DNA of 64,000 nt from Tepidiformaceae bacterium (GCA_958295975.1 OY282446.1:2209289-2273288), one strand, 5' to 3'. Counted from the first letter of the stretch, positions 34,710 to 43,281 are shown. Numbers and translations are program-made. The notes: a model not told the origin generated them from the letters alone.

Positions 34710-35224
34710 ACCCACAGCAGGGCGAAGGTGAAGCCCAGGAACACAAGCGCCTCGACCACCACCACCGCCAGAATGGCGGCGTTCAGACGGCTGTTGCGCT
34801 GGATGCGCGGGCGGTTCGCCTCGAACGCATCCTGAAGGTCGTACGACCACGCCCAGACCGCGGCTGGTCCCTCGTACCAGGTGCGCTCGTTGATGTCCTT
34901 CGGTTCGGGCGCGGTGAGGAGCGAGGCGGGCCAGTGGACGACGAGGAAGAGCGCGCCCGCCAGCAGGAACAGCCCCGCGATGATGAAGGCGCCCGCCCAT
35001 CCCCACGCGGGCAGCGTGGCGTCGTTGGCCACGAGGATGCCGATGTGGAAGCCGAGGAAGGCGAGCGAGAGGGCCATGTAGCGCTCGGCGCGGCTCCTCA
35101 TGCGCGTGGCCGCGCGCTCCTGCGCGGAGAGGCGGTAGATGAGCAGCTGCAGCCCGCTCTGCGACGCCTCGAAGGAGTCGGGCGCGACCGGATCGGGCTC
35201 GTGGGGCAGCGGTTCGGCGACCAT
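34706..35224 (-). CDS. Membrane protein of unknown function, three helices
   Basis: The 172-residue product has a soluble N-terminal helix region (residues 15-50). Two close membrane helices follow (ALSLAFLGFHIGILVA and GAFIIAGLFLLAGALFLVV), then a soluble segment with DINERTWYEGPAAVWAW, and a C-terminal helix (ILAVVVVEALVFLGFTF). The helix-TM-TM-soluble-TM layout with DIN and SYDLQDAFEANR loosely recalls small SLATT/Pycsar-type effector membrane proteins. This is only a topological resemblance. A TAGAAT box lies nine bases before the ATG. Confidence 0.65.
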   Translation of the reverse strand: MVAEPLPHEPDPVAPDSFEASQSGLQLLIYRLSAQERAATRMRSRAERYMALSLAFLGFHIGILVANDATLPAWGWAGAFIIAGLFLLAGALFLVVHWPASLLTAPEPKDINERTWYEGPAAVWAWSYDLQDAFEANRPRIQRNSRLNAAILAVVVVEALVFLGFTFALLWV

Positions 35225-35314
35225 CGCGCGTCCATTCTACCCACAGGGGAACCGCGTCGCGCGCGACCGTGCTAGACTCCGCACGCCAGACTCGGAAGGA
35301 CGGTCACGCCCACC

Positions 35315-36424
35315 ATGGACCTCAGCCTCAGCGAAGAGCAGACCCTCATCCGCGACTCCGCCCGCGACTTCCTCGAGAAGGAGTGCCCCGAGGAGCACGT
35401 GCGCGCCATGGAGGAGGACGAGCGCGGCTACAGCCCCGACCTCTGGCGCCAGATGGCCGGCCTCGGCTGGCAGGGCCTCATGATCTCCGAGGACCACGGC
35501 GGCTCCGGCTTCTCCTACCTCGACCTCTGCGTGCTGGTGGAGGAGTTCGGGCGCGCGCTCGTGCCCGGCCCCTTCATCCCCAACGCCGTCTGCGCCGCGT
35601 GGCTCACGGTGACGGGCACGGACGCGCAGCAGGCGAAGTACCTGCCCGGCATCGCCGACGGCTCCGCCATCCACACCTACGCCGTGACCGAGGAGTCGGG
35701 GCGCTGGGACCGCGAGGGCCTGACGCTGACGGCGCGCGCGGACGGCGACGGCTACGCGCTGGACGGGACCAAGCTGTTCGTGCCCGACGCGAACGTGGCG
35801 GACTATCTGCACGTGGTGGCCAACCTGCCGGACGGCGAGCTGGCGGACTTCATCGTGCCGCGCGAACAGGCGGGCGTGGAGGTGACGCTGCTGAAGACGA
35901 TCGCCAGCGACCGGCAGGCGGAGGTGGCGCTGACGGGCGTGCGCGTGGAGGCGGCGGACGTGGTGCGGGCGGACGGGGAGGCCAGCCGCCGCATGCGCAA
36001 CATGGCCGTGAACCTGGAGAACGCCTACCTGGTGGGGCTGGCGCAGAAGGATTTCGAGATCGCGGTGAACTACGCCAAGGAGCGCGTGCAGTTCGGGCGG
36101 CCCATCGGCTCCTTCCAGGCCATCCAGCACAAGGCGGCGGACATGGTGACGGACGTGGACGGGATGCGCTTCATCACCTACAAGGCGGCGTGGGCGACGA
36201 GCGAGGACGACCCGTCGCAGCACATGGACACGGCCATGGCGAAGGCGTGGTGCAGCGAGGCGAGCCGTCGCGTGGTGGCGCACGGGCAGCAGATCCACGG
36301 CGGCATCGGCTTCACGAAGGACTACATCATCCAGCTCTACTTCCGCCGCCAGAAGCGCGCCGAGCTGTTCTGGGGCGACGCCGATTTCCACCGCGAGCAG
36401 GTGGCGGAGCTGCTGGAGATCTAG
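35315..36424 (+). CDS. Acyl-CoA dehydrogenase family protein
   Basis: The 369-residue flavoprotein has the ACAD fold: SLSEEQTLIRDSARDFLEKE at the N-terminus, GLGWQGLMISEDHGG, the middle beta-domain, and the C-terminal helices with YAKERVQFGRPIGSFQAIQHK and HGGIGFTKDY. The usual FAD-binding TEPGAGSD phrase in the middle domain is replaced by TEESGRWD, a feature of the smaller, non-catalytic-like subunits of heteromeric dehydrogenases. It may therefore pair with another ACAD. A TAGACT box precedes the ATG by about 40 bases. Confidence 0.88.
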   Translation: MDLSLSEEQTLIRDSARDFLEKECPEEHVRAMEEDERGYSPDLWRQMAGLGWQGLMISEDHGGSGFSYLDLCVLVEEFGRALVPGPFIPNAVCAAWLTVTGTDAQQAKYLPGIADGSAIHTYAVTEESGRWDREGLTLTARADGDGYALDGTKLFVPDANVADYLHVVANLPDGELADFIVPREQAGVEVTLLKTIASDRQAEVALTGVRVEAADVVRADGEASRRMRNMAVNLENAYLVGLAQKDFEIAVNYAKERVQFGRPIGSFQAIQHKAADMVTDVDGMRFITYKAAWATSEDDPSQHMDTAMAKAWCSEASRRVVAHGQQIHGGIGFTKDYIIQLYFRRQKRAELFWGDADFHREQVAELLEI

Positions 36425-36449
36425 GCGCGCTCCGCCCGGCAAGCGCCCG

Positions 36450-36758
36450 CTAGTGCGGGTGGGGGTGCGCATGCGAGTGGCCGCCGGGGCCGTGGCTGTG
36501 GCCGTGGTGCGTGATGTCGTCAAGGCCGTCGCCGCCGCTTTCGGCATCGTCGCCGTCCGCGTCGCCGCCGTCCTCCCAGGGCGCGGGACCATCGCCGGCG
36601 CCAGCCTCCGCGCGCCCGACGAGCGCGAAGTTGCCGATGACCTTGCGCGCCTTCGCGCCGCAGGCCGGGCAGGGGACGAGCTGGAGGACGTCGCCCATGG
36701 GCATGCGCCGCTCGAAGCGCTCGCGGCAGGCGGGGCAGCGGTACTCGTAGAGGGCCAT
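36450..36758 (-). CDS. FmdB-family zinc ribbon protein with His-rich tail
   Basis: The 102-residue protein has the FmdB CxxC pattern (MALYEYRCPACRERFERRM and VPCPACGAKARKVIG), an acidic middle rich in Asp and Gly, and a tail with eleven His in the last 19 residues (HHGHSHGPGGHSHAHPHPH). The Cys pairs would bind zinc, and the tail could buffer nickel, copper or zinc. It follows a Cys-rich gene on the same strand, so the two may form a small metal-related operon. Confidence 0.82.
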   Translation of the reverse strand: MALYEYRCPACRERFERRMPMGDVLQLVPCPACGAKARKVIGNFALVGRAEAGAGDGPAPWEDGGDADGDDAESGGDGLDDITHHGHSHGPGGHSHAHPHPH

Positions 36759-36789
36759 GGCCGGATCGTGGGCGCGGGCGCGGGGAGCG

Positions 36790-37041
36790 TCAACCCGCGC
36801 CGGACGCGCGCTCCCGCTCGTAGGGGCCGGAGCGCCGCGCCACCGCGCGGAAGCGCTCGAAGTTGCCGTCGTAGCGGCGCACGGACTCGCCGCGGCGCAC
36901 GCCCTGGTGCTCGCAGGCCGAGCCCACGGAGCAGCTGGCGCAGCAGAAGCGGCGTCCGGCCATGAGGTACGGCTCGCCGCGGATGGGCGTGAGGCAGCGT
37001 TCGCAGCGCGGGGAATCGGGCACGGGAACCTCCGTGCCCAT
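36790..37041 (-). CDS. Small Cys-rich metal-binding protein
   Basis: The 83-residue product starts MGTEVPVPDSPRCERCLTPI and has CCASCSVGSACEHQG, giving seven Cys in two clusters as in TRASH/metallothionein-like zinc modules. A basic, aromatic C-terminal half follows (RYDGNFERFRAVARR). No enzyme domain is present. The next gene, also a zinc ribbon, starts 31 bases further on. The role is inferred only from Cys spacing. Confidence 0.65.
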   Translation of the reverse strand: MGTEVPVPDSPRCERCLTPIRGEPYLMAGRRFCCASCSVGSACEHQGVRRGESVRRYDGNFERFRAVARRSGPYERERASGAG

Positions 37042-37113
37042 TCTCCCCGCTCGCGCGCGCGGGCGAAAGCGGCGCGCTGGCGTGCGTGCGCCCGCTCCGC
37101 CATGCTGGGCGGC

Positions 37114-37680
37114 ATGGTCCGCATCAACCGCGTCTACACGCGCGTCGGCGACGACGGCTCGACGGCGCTGGCGGGGGGGGCGCGCGTGCACAAGGAGAGC
37201 CTCCGCGTGGAGGCCTTCGGGGCCGTGGACGAGCTGAACAGCGCCATCGGCGTGGCCGTGGCGGCGGGCCTCGCGCCCGCGTTCGCGGATGCCTTCGCCG
37301 CCATCCAGCAGGCGCTCTTCAACCTCGGCGCCGACCTGGCCACGCCCGGCGCGGAGGGCGAGCGTCCGCCCGGCCCGCGCATTGAGGCGCGCCACGTGGA
37401 CATGCTGGAGGGCTGGATCGACGGCTGGAACGAGGACCTGGCGCCGCTCACCAGCTTCGTGCTGCCCGGCGGGAGCGCGGCGGCGGCCCACCTCCACCTG
37501 GCGCGCACCGTCTGCCGCCGCGCCGAGCGCGCCGCCGTGGCCCTGGGCCGCGCCGAGCCCACCGGCCCCTTCGTGGTCCCGTACCTGAACCGCCTCAGCG
37601 ACCTGCTGTTCGTGGCCGCGCGCCTGCAGAACCGGCTGGACGGCCACGGCGACGTGCTTTGGGATTCGCGCTCGGCCTAG
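37114..37680 (+). CDS. Cob(I)alamin adenosyltransferase, PduO type
   Basis: This enzyme makes adenosylcobalamin from ATP and cob(I)alamin. The 188-residue product shows the ATP-binding N-terminal NRVYTRVGDDGSTALAGG, DELNSAIGVA, the helix ARTVCRRAERAAVALG and PYLNRLSDLLFVAAR, all diagnostic of the PduO fold. The ATG at 37114 is preferred over one four codons upstream because MVRINRVYTR matches the family start. Its end overlaps the convergent epimerase gene by four bases. Confidence 0.93.
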   Translation: MVRINRVYTRVGDDGSTALAGGARVHKESLRVEAFGAVDELNSAIGVAVAAGLAPAFADAFAAIQQALFNLGADLATPGAEGERPPGPRIEARHVDMLEGWIDGWNEDLAPLTSFVLPGGSAAAAHLHLARTVCRRAERAAVALGRAEPTGPFVVPYLNRLSDLLFVAARLQNRLDGHGDVLWDSRSA

Positions 37681-38453
37681 CGGCGCAGGCGCACGAGGGG
37701 CCCCTCGGCGAAGAGGCCGCGGGCGCTCACCCCCAGGCGCTCACAGGCGGCGCGCGGCATCCCCAGGTCGGCCACGTAGAGTTCGCCCACGCGGTCGGCG
37801 CAGGCGGGCAGCACCTCGCCCTCCTTGGGCAGGTCGAAGATGAGCGTGGTGGCGGCGGTCATGGCGGGGCTGCTGACGGCGCCCGTGCCCGCGTTCACGC
37901 CCGTGGGCACGTCGAGCGCGAGCACGGGGCGGCGCGCGGCCTCCGTCATCTCCGTCACCGCCGCCGCCAGCCCCGTGGGTGCGCCCTCCAGCCCGTAGCC
38001 CACGAGCGCGTCCACCACCAGGTCGGCGCGCCGCAGGTGGTCCTCGGCGGCGTGCTCGCTGGTGTCGCGATCGTGCGGCTCGGCGATGCCGCATTCGGCG
38101 AGGACGTGCAGGTGGCGGCGCGCGGCGAAGCTCATCTGGTTCTCGACCTCGCCCAGCAGCAGTTCCACGCGGACGCCCCAGTTGTCGAGGTGGCGGGCGG
38201 CGCAGAGGCCCGCCGCGCCCACGTGCCCACCGCCCGCCAGCACCACCACGCGCTGGCCCCGCGCCTCGCCGCCCAGCATGGCCAGCGCCATCCGGGCGGC
38301 GGCCCGCCCCCCGTTCTCCACCGCCTGCAGGATGTCGTAGTGGAAGAGCTCCTGGGCGGCGCGCTGGATCGCGCGCATCCGCTCCGGCGTCACCGTGGGG
38401 GCGTCGCGCAGCCTGCGCTGGGGAAAGCCGCCGGGCGCCTGCTTCACGGCCAC
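37677..38453 (-). CDS. NAD(P)H-hydrate epimerase (YjeF N-terminal domain)
   Basis: This enzyme repairs hydrated NAD(P)H by epimerising the R form. The 258-residue protein has the YjeF_N fold with VVVLAGGGHVGAAGLCAARHL, LVVDALVGYGLEG and VLALDVPTGVNAGTG. The ADP-dependent dehydratase domain, often fused at the C-terminus, is absent. The GTG at 38453 is chosen because it lies just after the queF stop (38459) and gives a compact N-terminus; later starts are possible. It is on the same strand as queF. Confidence 0.85.
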   Translation of the reverse strand: MAVKQAPGGFPQRRLRDAPTVTPERMRAIQRAAQELFHYDILQAVENGGRAAARMALAMLGGEARGQRVVVLAGGGHVGAAGLCAARHLDNWGVRVELLLGEVENQMSFAARRHLHVLAECGIAEPHDRDTSEHAAEDHLRRADLVVDALVGYGLEGAPTGLAAAVTEMTEAARRPVLALDVPTGVNAGTGAVSSPAMTAATTLIFDLPKEGEVLPACADRVGELYVADLGMPRAACERLGVSARGLFAEGPLVRLRR

Positions 38454-38458
38454 CGGCG

Positions 38459-38860
38459 CTACCCGCCCGGATGCGAGGCCGTCACGCGCGCGCGGATGCC
38501 CCCGCGGGCGTGGAAGTCGCCGCACACGGTGGCGCGGCGCGGCGCGATCGCCGCCACCACGTCGTCGAGGATGGCGTTCACCGCGTCCTCGTAGAAGATG
38601 CCGCGCTGGCGGAAGGAGCCCAGGTAGAACTTGAAGCTGCGCAGCTCGATGCAGCGCGCGGCGGGTGCGTAGGTGAGCGTGATGGCGCCGAAGTCGGGCT
38701 GTCCCGTCATGGGGCAGAGGCTGGTGAACTCCGGCGCCTCGAAGCGGATTTCGTAGTCGCGCCGCGGATGCGGGTTGGGGAAGGAATCGATCGTGCCGTC
38801 GGTGGCGTAGTCGTTCGCGCCCACGCCCGCCAGCGTGCGCGCGAACGCGCGCGCGCGCAA
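38459..38860 (-). CDS. queF: NADPH-dependent 7-cyano-7-deazaguanine reductase
   Basis: QueF reduces preQ0 to preQ1 in queuosine synthesis. The 133-residue single-domain form has IDSFPNPHP, the thioimide-forming Cys and Asp in EFTSLCPMTGQPDFG, and ELRSFKFYLGSFRQRG. FYED follows where many homologues have FHED, so the usual His is Tyr but Glu is kept. The TTG at 38860 lies nine bases after the PIN-toxin stop; a GTG about 12 codons later is an alternative. The precursor transporter yhhQ lies 0.7 kb away. Confidence 0.92.
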   Translation of the reverse strand: MRARAFARTLAGVGANDYATDGTIDSFPNPHPRRDYEIRFEAPEFTSLCPMTGQPDFGAITLTYAPAARCIELRSFKFYLGSFRQRGIFYEDAVNAILDDVVAAIAPRRATVCGDFHARGGIRARVTASHPGG

Positions 38861-38869
38861 GCGGAAGGC

Positions 38870-39277
38870 TCAGCGGCCGATCCCCGCAATCGCCTGTGCG
38901 GGCGTGACCGCGGGGACGGGCGAACGCGCGAAATCGCGCACGTTGCGCGTGACGATGGAGCGCGCCCCGCAGGCCCGCGCCGCCGCCGCCTGCAGCGCAT
39001 CCTCGAAATCGGCCATGGGCAGGCCAATGGCGTAGCGCACGTCCGCCGTGCCCGTCTCCGCCACTTCAATGTACTGCAACAACCCCGCGATGAAATCGCG
39101 GGCGTACGGACCGCCGCGTTCCTGAGCCACGATGTAGTGGAAGTTCGAGATGGTGTGCCACGCCAGGAACGCGCGCTGCCCGCGCTGCTCAATCAGGGTG
39201 AGCAACCGTGACGAGGGGCCGTGGTGCGGGGTCCGTTCCAGTGCCACGTCGATGAGCACGTCGGAGTCGAGCAGCAC
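38870..39277 (-). CDS. vapC: PIN-domain toxin, VapC-like (module A)
   Basis: The 135-residue PIN RNase has MLLDSDVLIDVALER (first Asp), DFEDALQAAAARACG (Asp/Glu) and IVTRNVRDFARSP (last Asp). It is closely similar over its whole length to the toxin at 45884-46291, including the EVAETGT and PMADFEDALQAAAARACGA phrases. The GTG at 39277 shares a base with the antitoxin stop. The module separates queF from yhhQ. Confidence 0.87.
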   Translation of the reverse strand: MLLDSDVLIDVALERTPHHGPSSRLLTLIEQRGQRAFLAWHTISNFHYIVAQERGGPYARDFIAGLLQYIEVAETGTADVRYAIGLPMADFEDALQAAAARACGARSIVTRNVRDFARSPVPAVTPAQAIAGIGR

Positions 39278-39498
39278 TAGCGGGGACCGTACTTGTCGAC
39301 CAGATACTCGTAGCGCGGGTCGCCGCGTTTCTCCGCCAGCCGGAATTGCCCCCGCCAGCGATCAACGAAGGAGAGCGTCTCATCTTCCCGACGCGCCTTG
39401 GCCTCGTCCGGCGTCTCGGCGCCACGAGCGCCGTTCGGAGTGGGGGCGGCGGACGGCCCCGGCGCCTCGGAGCGGGGAACCTTCGCGAAGATGGCCAT
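39277..39498 (-). CDS. Antitoxin partner of module A, without a visible DNA-binding domain
   Basis: The 73-residue protein starts MAIFAKVPRSEAPG, is Pro/Ala-rich in the first half, and ends DRWRGQFRLAEKRGDPRYEYLVDKY. The last segment matches the C-terminal tail of the antitoxin at 45625-45876 (RWRG, DPRHEYLARKY). The N-terminal ribbon-helix-helix seen there is lacking. The ATG at 39498 is preferred to a GTG two codons upstream because TACACT (39505-39510) ends six bases before it. Confidence 0.75.
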   Translation of the reverse strand: MAIFAKVPRSEAPGPSAAPTPNGARGAETPDEAKARREDETLSFVDRWRGQFRLAEKRGDPRYEYLVDKYGPR

Positions 39499-39504
39499 GG
39501 CCAC

Positions 39505-39510
39505 AGTGTA
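39505..39510 (-). promoter_or_regulatory. -10 element of toxin-antitoxin module A (TACACT), leaderless start
   Basis: TACACT on the minus strand ends six bases before the ATG at 39498. It decides between two possible starts. Confidence 0.55.
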
Positions 39511-39534
39511 CGCGATGGCCGCGCGGCGTTCCGG

Positions 39535-40281
39535 CTAGCGGTGGAACCAGCGCCCGGGCAGCGGCACGGGGCTGAAGTTGGTGTCCACGTCGTAGGCGTC
39601 CACGCCCTCCAGCCGCTTCATGAAGTTCACGGTCACATAGGTGAGCGGCGTGGCGATGGCCTCGTAGAGCGTCTTGATCAGCCACGCGCGCCACCAGAAG
39701 CCCCACAGCGCCTCGCCGTTGGGGATGGTCGCCGTGCCGAAGAAGGCGATGGTGAGGAAGAAGGCGGAGTCGAGCCCCTGCCCCACCACGGTCGAGCCGA
39801 TGGTGCGCGTCCAGAGGAAGCGCCCGCCCGTCAGGCGCTTCATCCAGGACAGCACGATGGAGTTGGAGAACTCGCCCACGAGCACCGCCGCGAAGCTGCC
39901 GCTGAGGATGCGCCAGGTCTGCCCGAGGATGCGCTCGTAGGCGTCCTGGTCGCCCCAGAACGGCGCCGCCGGGATCTCCTGCGCGGCCACGATGGCCAGC
40001 ACCGCTATGGCATTGGCGAAGAAGGCCGACCAGATCACGCGCCGCGCCTCGCGGTAGCCGTACACCTCCGTGAGGATGTCCCCGATGATGTAGGAGACGG
40101 GGAAGATGACGATCGAGGCGGGCTGGAAGTAGTCGAACGCGCCTCCCACCAGCCCGGAAACGTCGACGACCTTGACGGCGATGATGTTGGAGACGATGAG
40201 CGCGCCCGTGAAGATGACGGCCACGGGCAGGAGGAAGCGGAACTCGCGCTCCGGAGGGGCCGAGGCGGTCGGCGACGCCAT
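39535..40281 (-). CDS. yhhQ: Queuosine precursor transporter, YhhQ/QueT-like
   Basis: The 248-residue membrane protein has about six helices and the family phrases VSNIIAVKVVDV, SYIIGDILTEVYGYREARRVIW, GEFSNSIVLSWMKRLTGGRF and STVVGQGLDSAFFLTIAF. The family imports preQ0/preQ1. Presence of queF 0.7 kb away fits salvage of preQ0. The ATG at 40281 is eight bases after a TAGCAT element. A toxin-antitoxin module has come to lie between the two queuosine genes. Confidence 0.93.
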   Translation of the reverse strand: MASPTASAPPEREFRFLLPVAVIFTGALIVSNIIAVKVVDVSGLVGGAFDYFQPASIVIFPVSYIIGDILTEVYGYREARRVIWSAFFANAIAVLAIVAAQEIPAAPFWGDQDAYERILGQTWRILSGSFAAVLVGEFSNSIVLSWMKRLTGGRFLWTRTIGSTVVGQGLDSAFFLTIAFFGTATIPNGEALWGFWWRAWLIKTLYEAIATPLTYVTVNFMKRLEGVDAYDVDTNFSPVPLPGRWFHR

Positions 40282-40421
40282 CGGGCGCCATGCTACCAGC
40301 CACTCGCCCGCGCGTGTACCTGCGCCCTGCGGACGCGGGAATGTCCCGAACGCGCGCATGGCGTAGCATCCCCGCGCCCGCCGCTCGCTCCACGCGAGAA
40401 TCCGCGCGGCCAAGGGGATTC

Positions 40422-42047
40422 ATGCGAGCGCGAACGTTGCGGACGACGATGCGGCTGCTGGGCGGGGCCGCCCTGCTGGCCCTGCTTGGCCCCGCGCTGC
40501 TGGCGGCGGCCCCGGCCCTCGCCCAGGGGACGCACGCGGAGCCCTCCGAACACGAGCACTGCGTGGCCACGATCGAGAACACCGGCGAGGCCGCGCTCTC
40601 GCCCGGCGTCTGGCTCGTGCACCACGACCGCGACGTCCTCTGGGGCCCCGGGCTGCCCGCCGGAGGGATGATCGAGCTGCTGGTCGAGACCGGCGCCAAC
40701 CTCATCGCCCTCGGCATCGTCGAGCCGGGCGGCAATCACCGGGCCATGGCCATTCCCACCATCCCGCCCGGGCTCAGCGTCAGCTTCGACTTCGACAACG
40801 AACCCGGCGGCGTCTACCTCTCCACCATCAACAAGCTGATGGACTCGAACGACTCCTTCGTGGGCGTCGCCAACGAGCACATCTTCAGCGAGAGCGGCGG
40901 GGCCGTGCTGGAGGAGTGGGAGCTGGCGGCCTTCGACGCGGGCACGGAGGAGAACGAGCCGCGCGGCGGCGGCTTCGCGGCGGGCCAGCCGGACATCACC
41001 CGCGGGCTGGCCAACGTGGCCAACGGCGTCCCCACCGTGGGCGGTGTGATCACGGAGAACACCCCGCAGTACGGCAGCGCGCCGCAGGCGCTGCTCACCG
41101 TGCGCTGCGAGATGCTGGACATCACCCACGAGGAAGCGGTCGCCATCCGGGAGGCGGGCGGCGATCCCTACGCCTCCGATGCATCCGGCGCGGGCGGGCG
41201 CGCCCCGGATGCCGACTACGCGCGCTGCGAGGCCGTGCTCGAGAACACCGGCGCCGCCCCGCTCGCGCCCGGCGTCTGGACCCTGCATCACGACCGCGAC
41301 GCGCTCTGGGGGCCGGGCCTGCCCGCCAGCGCCGCCTTCGAGCAGCTGGTCGAGGGCGCCAATCCGGCCATGGCCGTGGCCCGGGGCATGAAGCTCGTCG
41401 ACACCCTCCTGCCCGGCGCGAGCGCCCGCTTCTCGTTCGACAACGCCGCCGGCGACGAGGTCTACCTGTCCACCGCCAGTATGATCTTCGACTCCAACGA
41501 CTCCTTCGTGGGCGTCGCCAACGTGCGCGTCTTCACGGACCCCGGCGAGACCGTGCCGACGACGTTCGACCTGTTCGCGTGGGACGCGGGCACGGAGGAG
41601 AACCAGCCGCGCGGCGGCGGCTTCGCGGCGGGCCAGCCCGACGTCACGCGCGGCACGGCCAACTTCGACAACGGCGCCCCCACCGACGGCGGCGTGATCA
41701 CGGAGAACAACCCGCAGTACGGCAACGCGCCGCAGGCGCGCCTCACGCTCCGCTGCGAGACGGCCGCGGGCGCGGACGTGCCGCCCGAGCCCGCTCCGGG
41801 CGCCGTCGGGGAAACGCCCGCCGAGCCGCCCGCGGCCACGGATGGCGAGATGCCGCCAGAGCCCCGGGCGGACGGCGACGAACCGCCCGCGACGATGGAC
41901 GGCGATGCGGCCACAGCCCCGCGTACGGGCACGGGCCTCGCCCCCGCTGGCGGCGGCGGCCCCACTCGCGCGGTCCTGCTGACGCTGGCGGCGGCGGTTG
42001 TGGCCCTCGGCAGCGCGACGCTGGCCGTGCGGCGCTCCCGCCGCTAG
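40422..42047 (+). CDS. Cell-surface protein with two tandem spondin domains
   Basis: The 541-residue product has a signal peptide ending AAAPALAQG. Two spondin-like domains of about 190 residues follow (CVATIENTGEAALSPGVWLV and CEAVLENTGAAPLAPGVWTL). Each contains SNDSFVGVAN, DAGTEEN and PQYG-APQA-L-RCE. A Pro/Glu/Ala-rich stalk, a membrane helix (AVLLTLAAAVVALGSATLAV) and RRSRR end the protein. This is a surface-anchor layout; the GLAPAGGGG before the helix is only faintly like a sortase site. The copies are clearly related by internal duplication. Ligands are unknown. Confidence 0.87.
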   Translation: MRARTLRTTMRLLGGAALLALLGPALLAAAPALAQGTHAEPSEHEHCVATIENTGEAALSPGVWLVHHDRDVLWGPGLPAGGMIELLVETGANLIALGIVEPGGNHRAMAIPTIPPGLSVSFDFDNEPGGVYLSTINKLMDSNDSFVGVANEHIFSESGGAVLEEWELAAFDAGTEENEPRGGGFAAGQPDITRGLANVANGVPTVGGVITENTPQYGSAPQALLTVRCEMLDITHEEAVAIREAGGDPYASDASGAGGRAPDADYARCEAVLENTGAAPLAPGVWTLHHDRDALWGPGLPASAAFEQLVEGANPAMAVARGMKLVDTLLPGASARFSFDNAAGDEVYLSTASMIFDSNDSFVGVANVRVFTDPGETVPTTFDLFAWDAGTEENQPRGGGFAAGQPDVTRGTANFDNGAPTDGGVITENNPQYGNAPQARLTLRCETAAGADVPPEPAPGAVGETPAEPPAATDGEMPPEPRADGDEPPATMDGDAATAPRTGTGLAPAGGGGPTRAVLLTLAAAVVALGSATLAVRRSRR

Positions 42048-42108
42048 GCGGACGTCCGCGGGACGGAATCGGGGGGCTCCGCTGGCGCTGGCGGGGCCCC
42101 CCGCACGT

Positions 42109-43281
42109 TCAGGAGCGGGGCAGGCCGAGGCCGCGCGTGGCGATCACGTTGCGGTTCACCTCGCTGGTGCCGCCCGCCACCGTGTAGCTCGGCCCCGCCA
42201 GGGCCCAGCGCTCGACGCGCCCGCGCAGGGGCGCGCGCGGGTCGCCCGGCTCCAGCTGCCCGGCCATGCCCAGCACGCGCAGGCCCGTCTGGCCCATGCG
42301 CCGCTGCAGCTCCGTGCCGAACACCTTGGAGATGGAGGCCTCGTGGTTGGGCGCGAGTCCGTCGCGCTGCATCTGCGCCACGCGGTAGCAGAGCCAGCGC
42401 CCCAGCTCGAACTCGATGGCGCGCGCGGCCAGCTCGTGGCGCACGGCGCGGGACGTCGCGCCCCCGTCCCGCTCGCGCACGTGCTCGACGAGCGCCTCCA
42501 GCGTGGAGCGCGTCATGACGATGCGGTTGATGGAGCTGCGTTCCTGATCGAGCGTGGCGGCGGCCACGTACCAGCCGCGGTTCTCCTCGCCCACGCGGTT
42601 GCCCGCGGGCACGCGCGCGTCGTCGAGGAAAATTTCGTTGAAGTGGGCCGCGCCCATCATGTTCACGAGCGGGCGCACGCTCACGCCGGGCGTGGTCATG
42701 TCGAGGATGAAGTAGCTGATGCCGCGGTGCTTGGGCGCGGCCGCGTCCGTGCGCGCCAGCAGGATGCCCCACTGCGCGCCGTCCGCCCAGCTGGTCCAGA
42801 TTTTCTGGCCGTTGAGCACGTACTCGTCGCCGTCGCGCACGGCGCTGGTCTGGAGCGCGGCCAGGTCGGAGCCCGCGCCCGGCTCGGAGAAGAGCTGGCA
42901 CCAGCGCGAGGTGCCGTCGCGCAGGCCGGGCAGCCAGCGTTCGCGCTGCGCCTCCGTGCCCTCGCGCATGAGCGCCGGACCGGCCAGCCACACGCCCTGG
43001 TCGTAGGCCCCGGGCGCGCCGCGCGCGCTCATCTCCTCCATGTAGATGGTCTGCGTCACGAAGTCCGCGCCGCCGCCGCCGTGCTCCTTGGGCCAGCCCA
43101 GCGTGAGCCAGCCGCGCTCCGCCAGCTTCGCCCGGAACTGGCGCGTGAACGCGGCCTCCTCCGGCGTCATCTCCTCGCGGTCGTTGCGCATGTTCCACGC
43201 ATCCGCGGGCAGCTCGGCGTCGAGGAAGGCGCGAATCCCGGCGCGGAAGGCCGCCTGCTCCGGCGAATCGCGGAAGAGCAC
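42109..43281 (-). CDS. Acyl-CoA dehydrogenase
   Basis: The 390-residue flavoprotein has FRDSPEQAAFRAGIRAFLDA, GWPKEHGG, the FAD motif CQLFSEPGAGSDLA, IWTSWADGAQWGILLARTD and the C-terminal GGTSEVNRNVIATRGLGLPR. The ending with GGTSEV and IATRGLGLP is typical of the large-subunit-like ACADs used for sterol, aromatic or branched substrates. It is the third gene of a minus-strand operon: enoyl-CoA hydratase, selenocysteine peroxiredoxin, dehydrogenase. The gap to the peroxiredoxin is two bases, which suggests joint use, perhaps against peroxide made by the flavoprotein. Confidence 0.93.
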   Translation of the reverse strand: MLFRDSPEQAAFRAGIRAFLDAELPADAWNMRNDREEMTPEEAAFTRQFRAKLAERGWLTLGWPKEHGGGGADFVTQTIYMEEMSARGAPGAYDQGVWLAGPALMREGTEAQRERWLPGLRDGTSRWCQLFSEPGAGSDLAALQTSAVRDGDEYVLNGQKIWTSWADGAQWGILLARTDAAAPKHRGISYFILDMTTPGVSVRPLVNMMGAAHFNEIFLDDARVPAGNRVGEENRGWYVAAATLDQERSSINRIVMTRSTLEALVEHVRERDGGATSRAVRHELAARAIEFELGRWLCYRVAQMQRDGLAPNHEASISKVFGTELQRRMGQTGLRVLGMAGQLEPGDPRAPLRGRVERWALAGPSYTVAGGTSEVNRNVIATRGLGLPRS

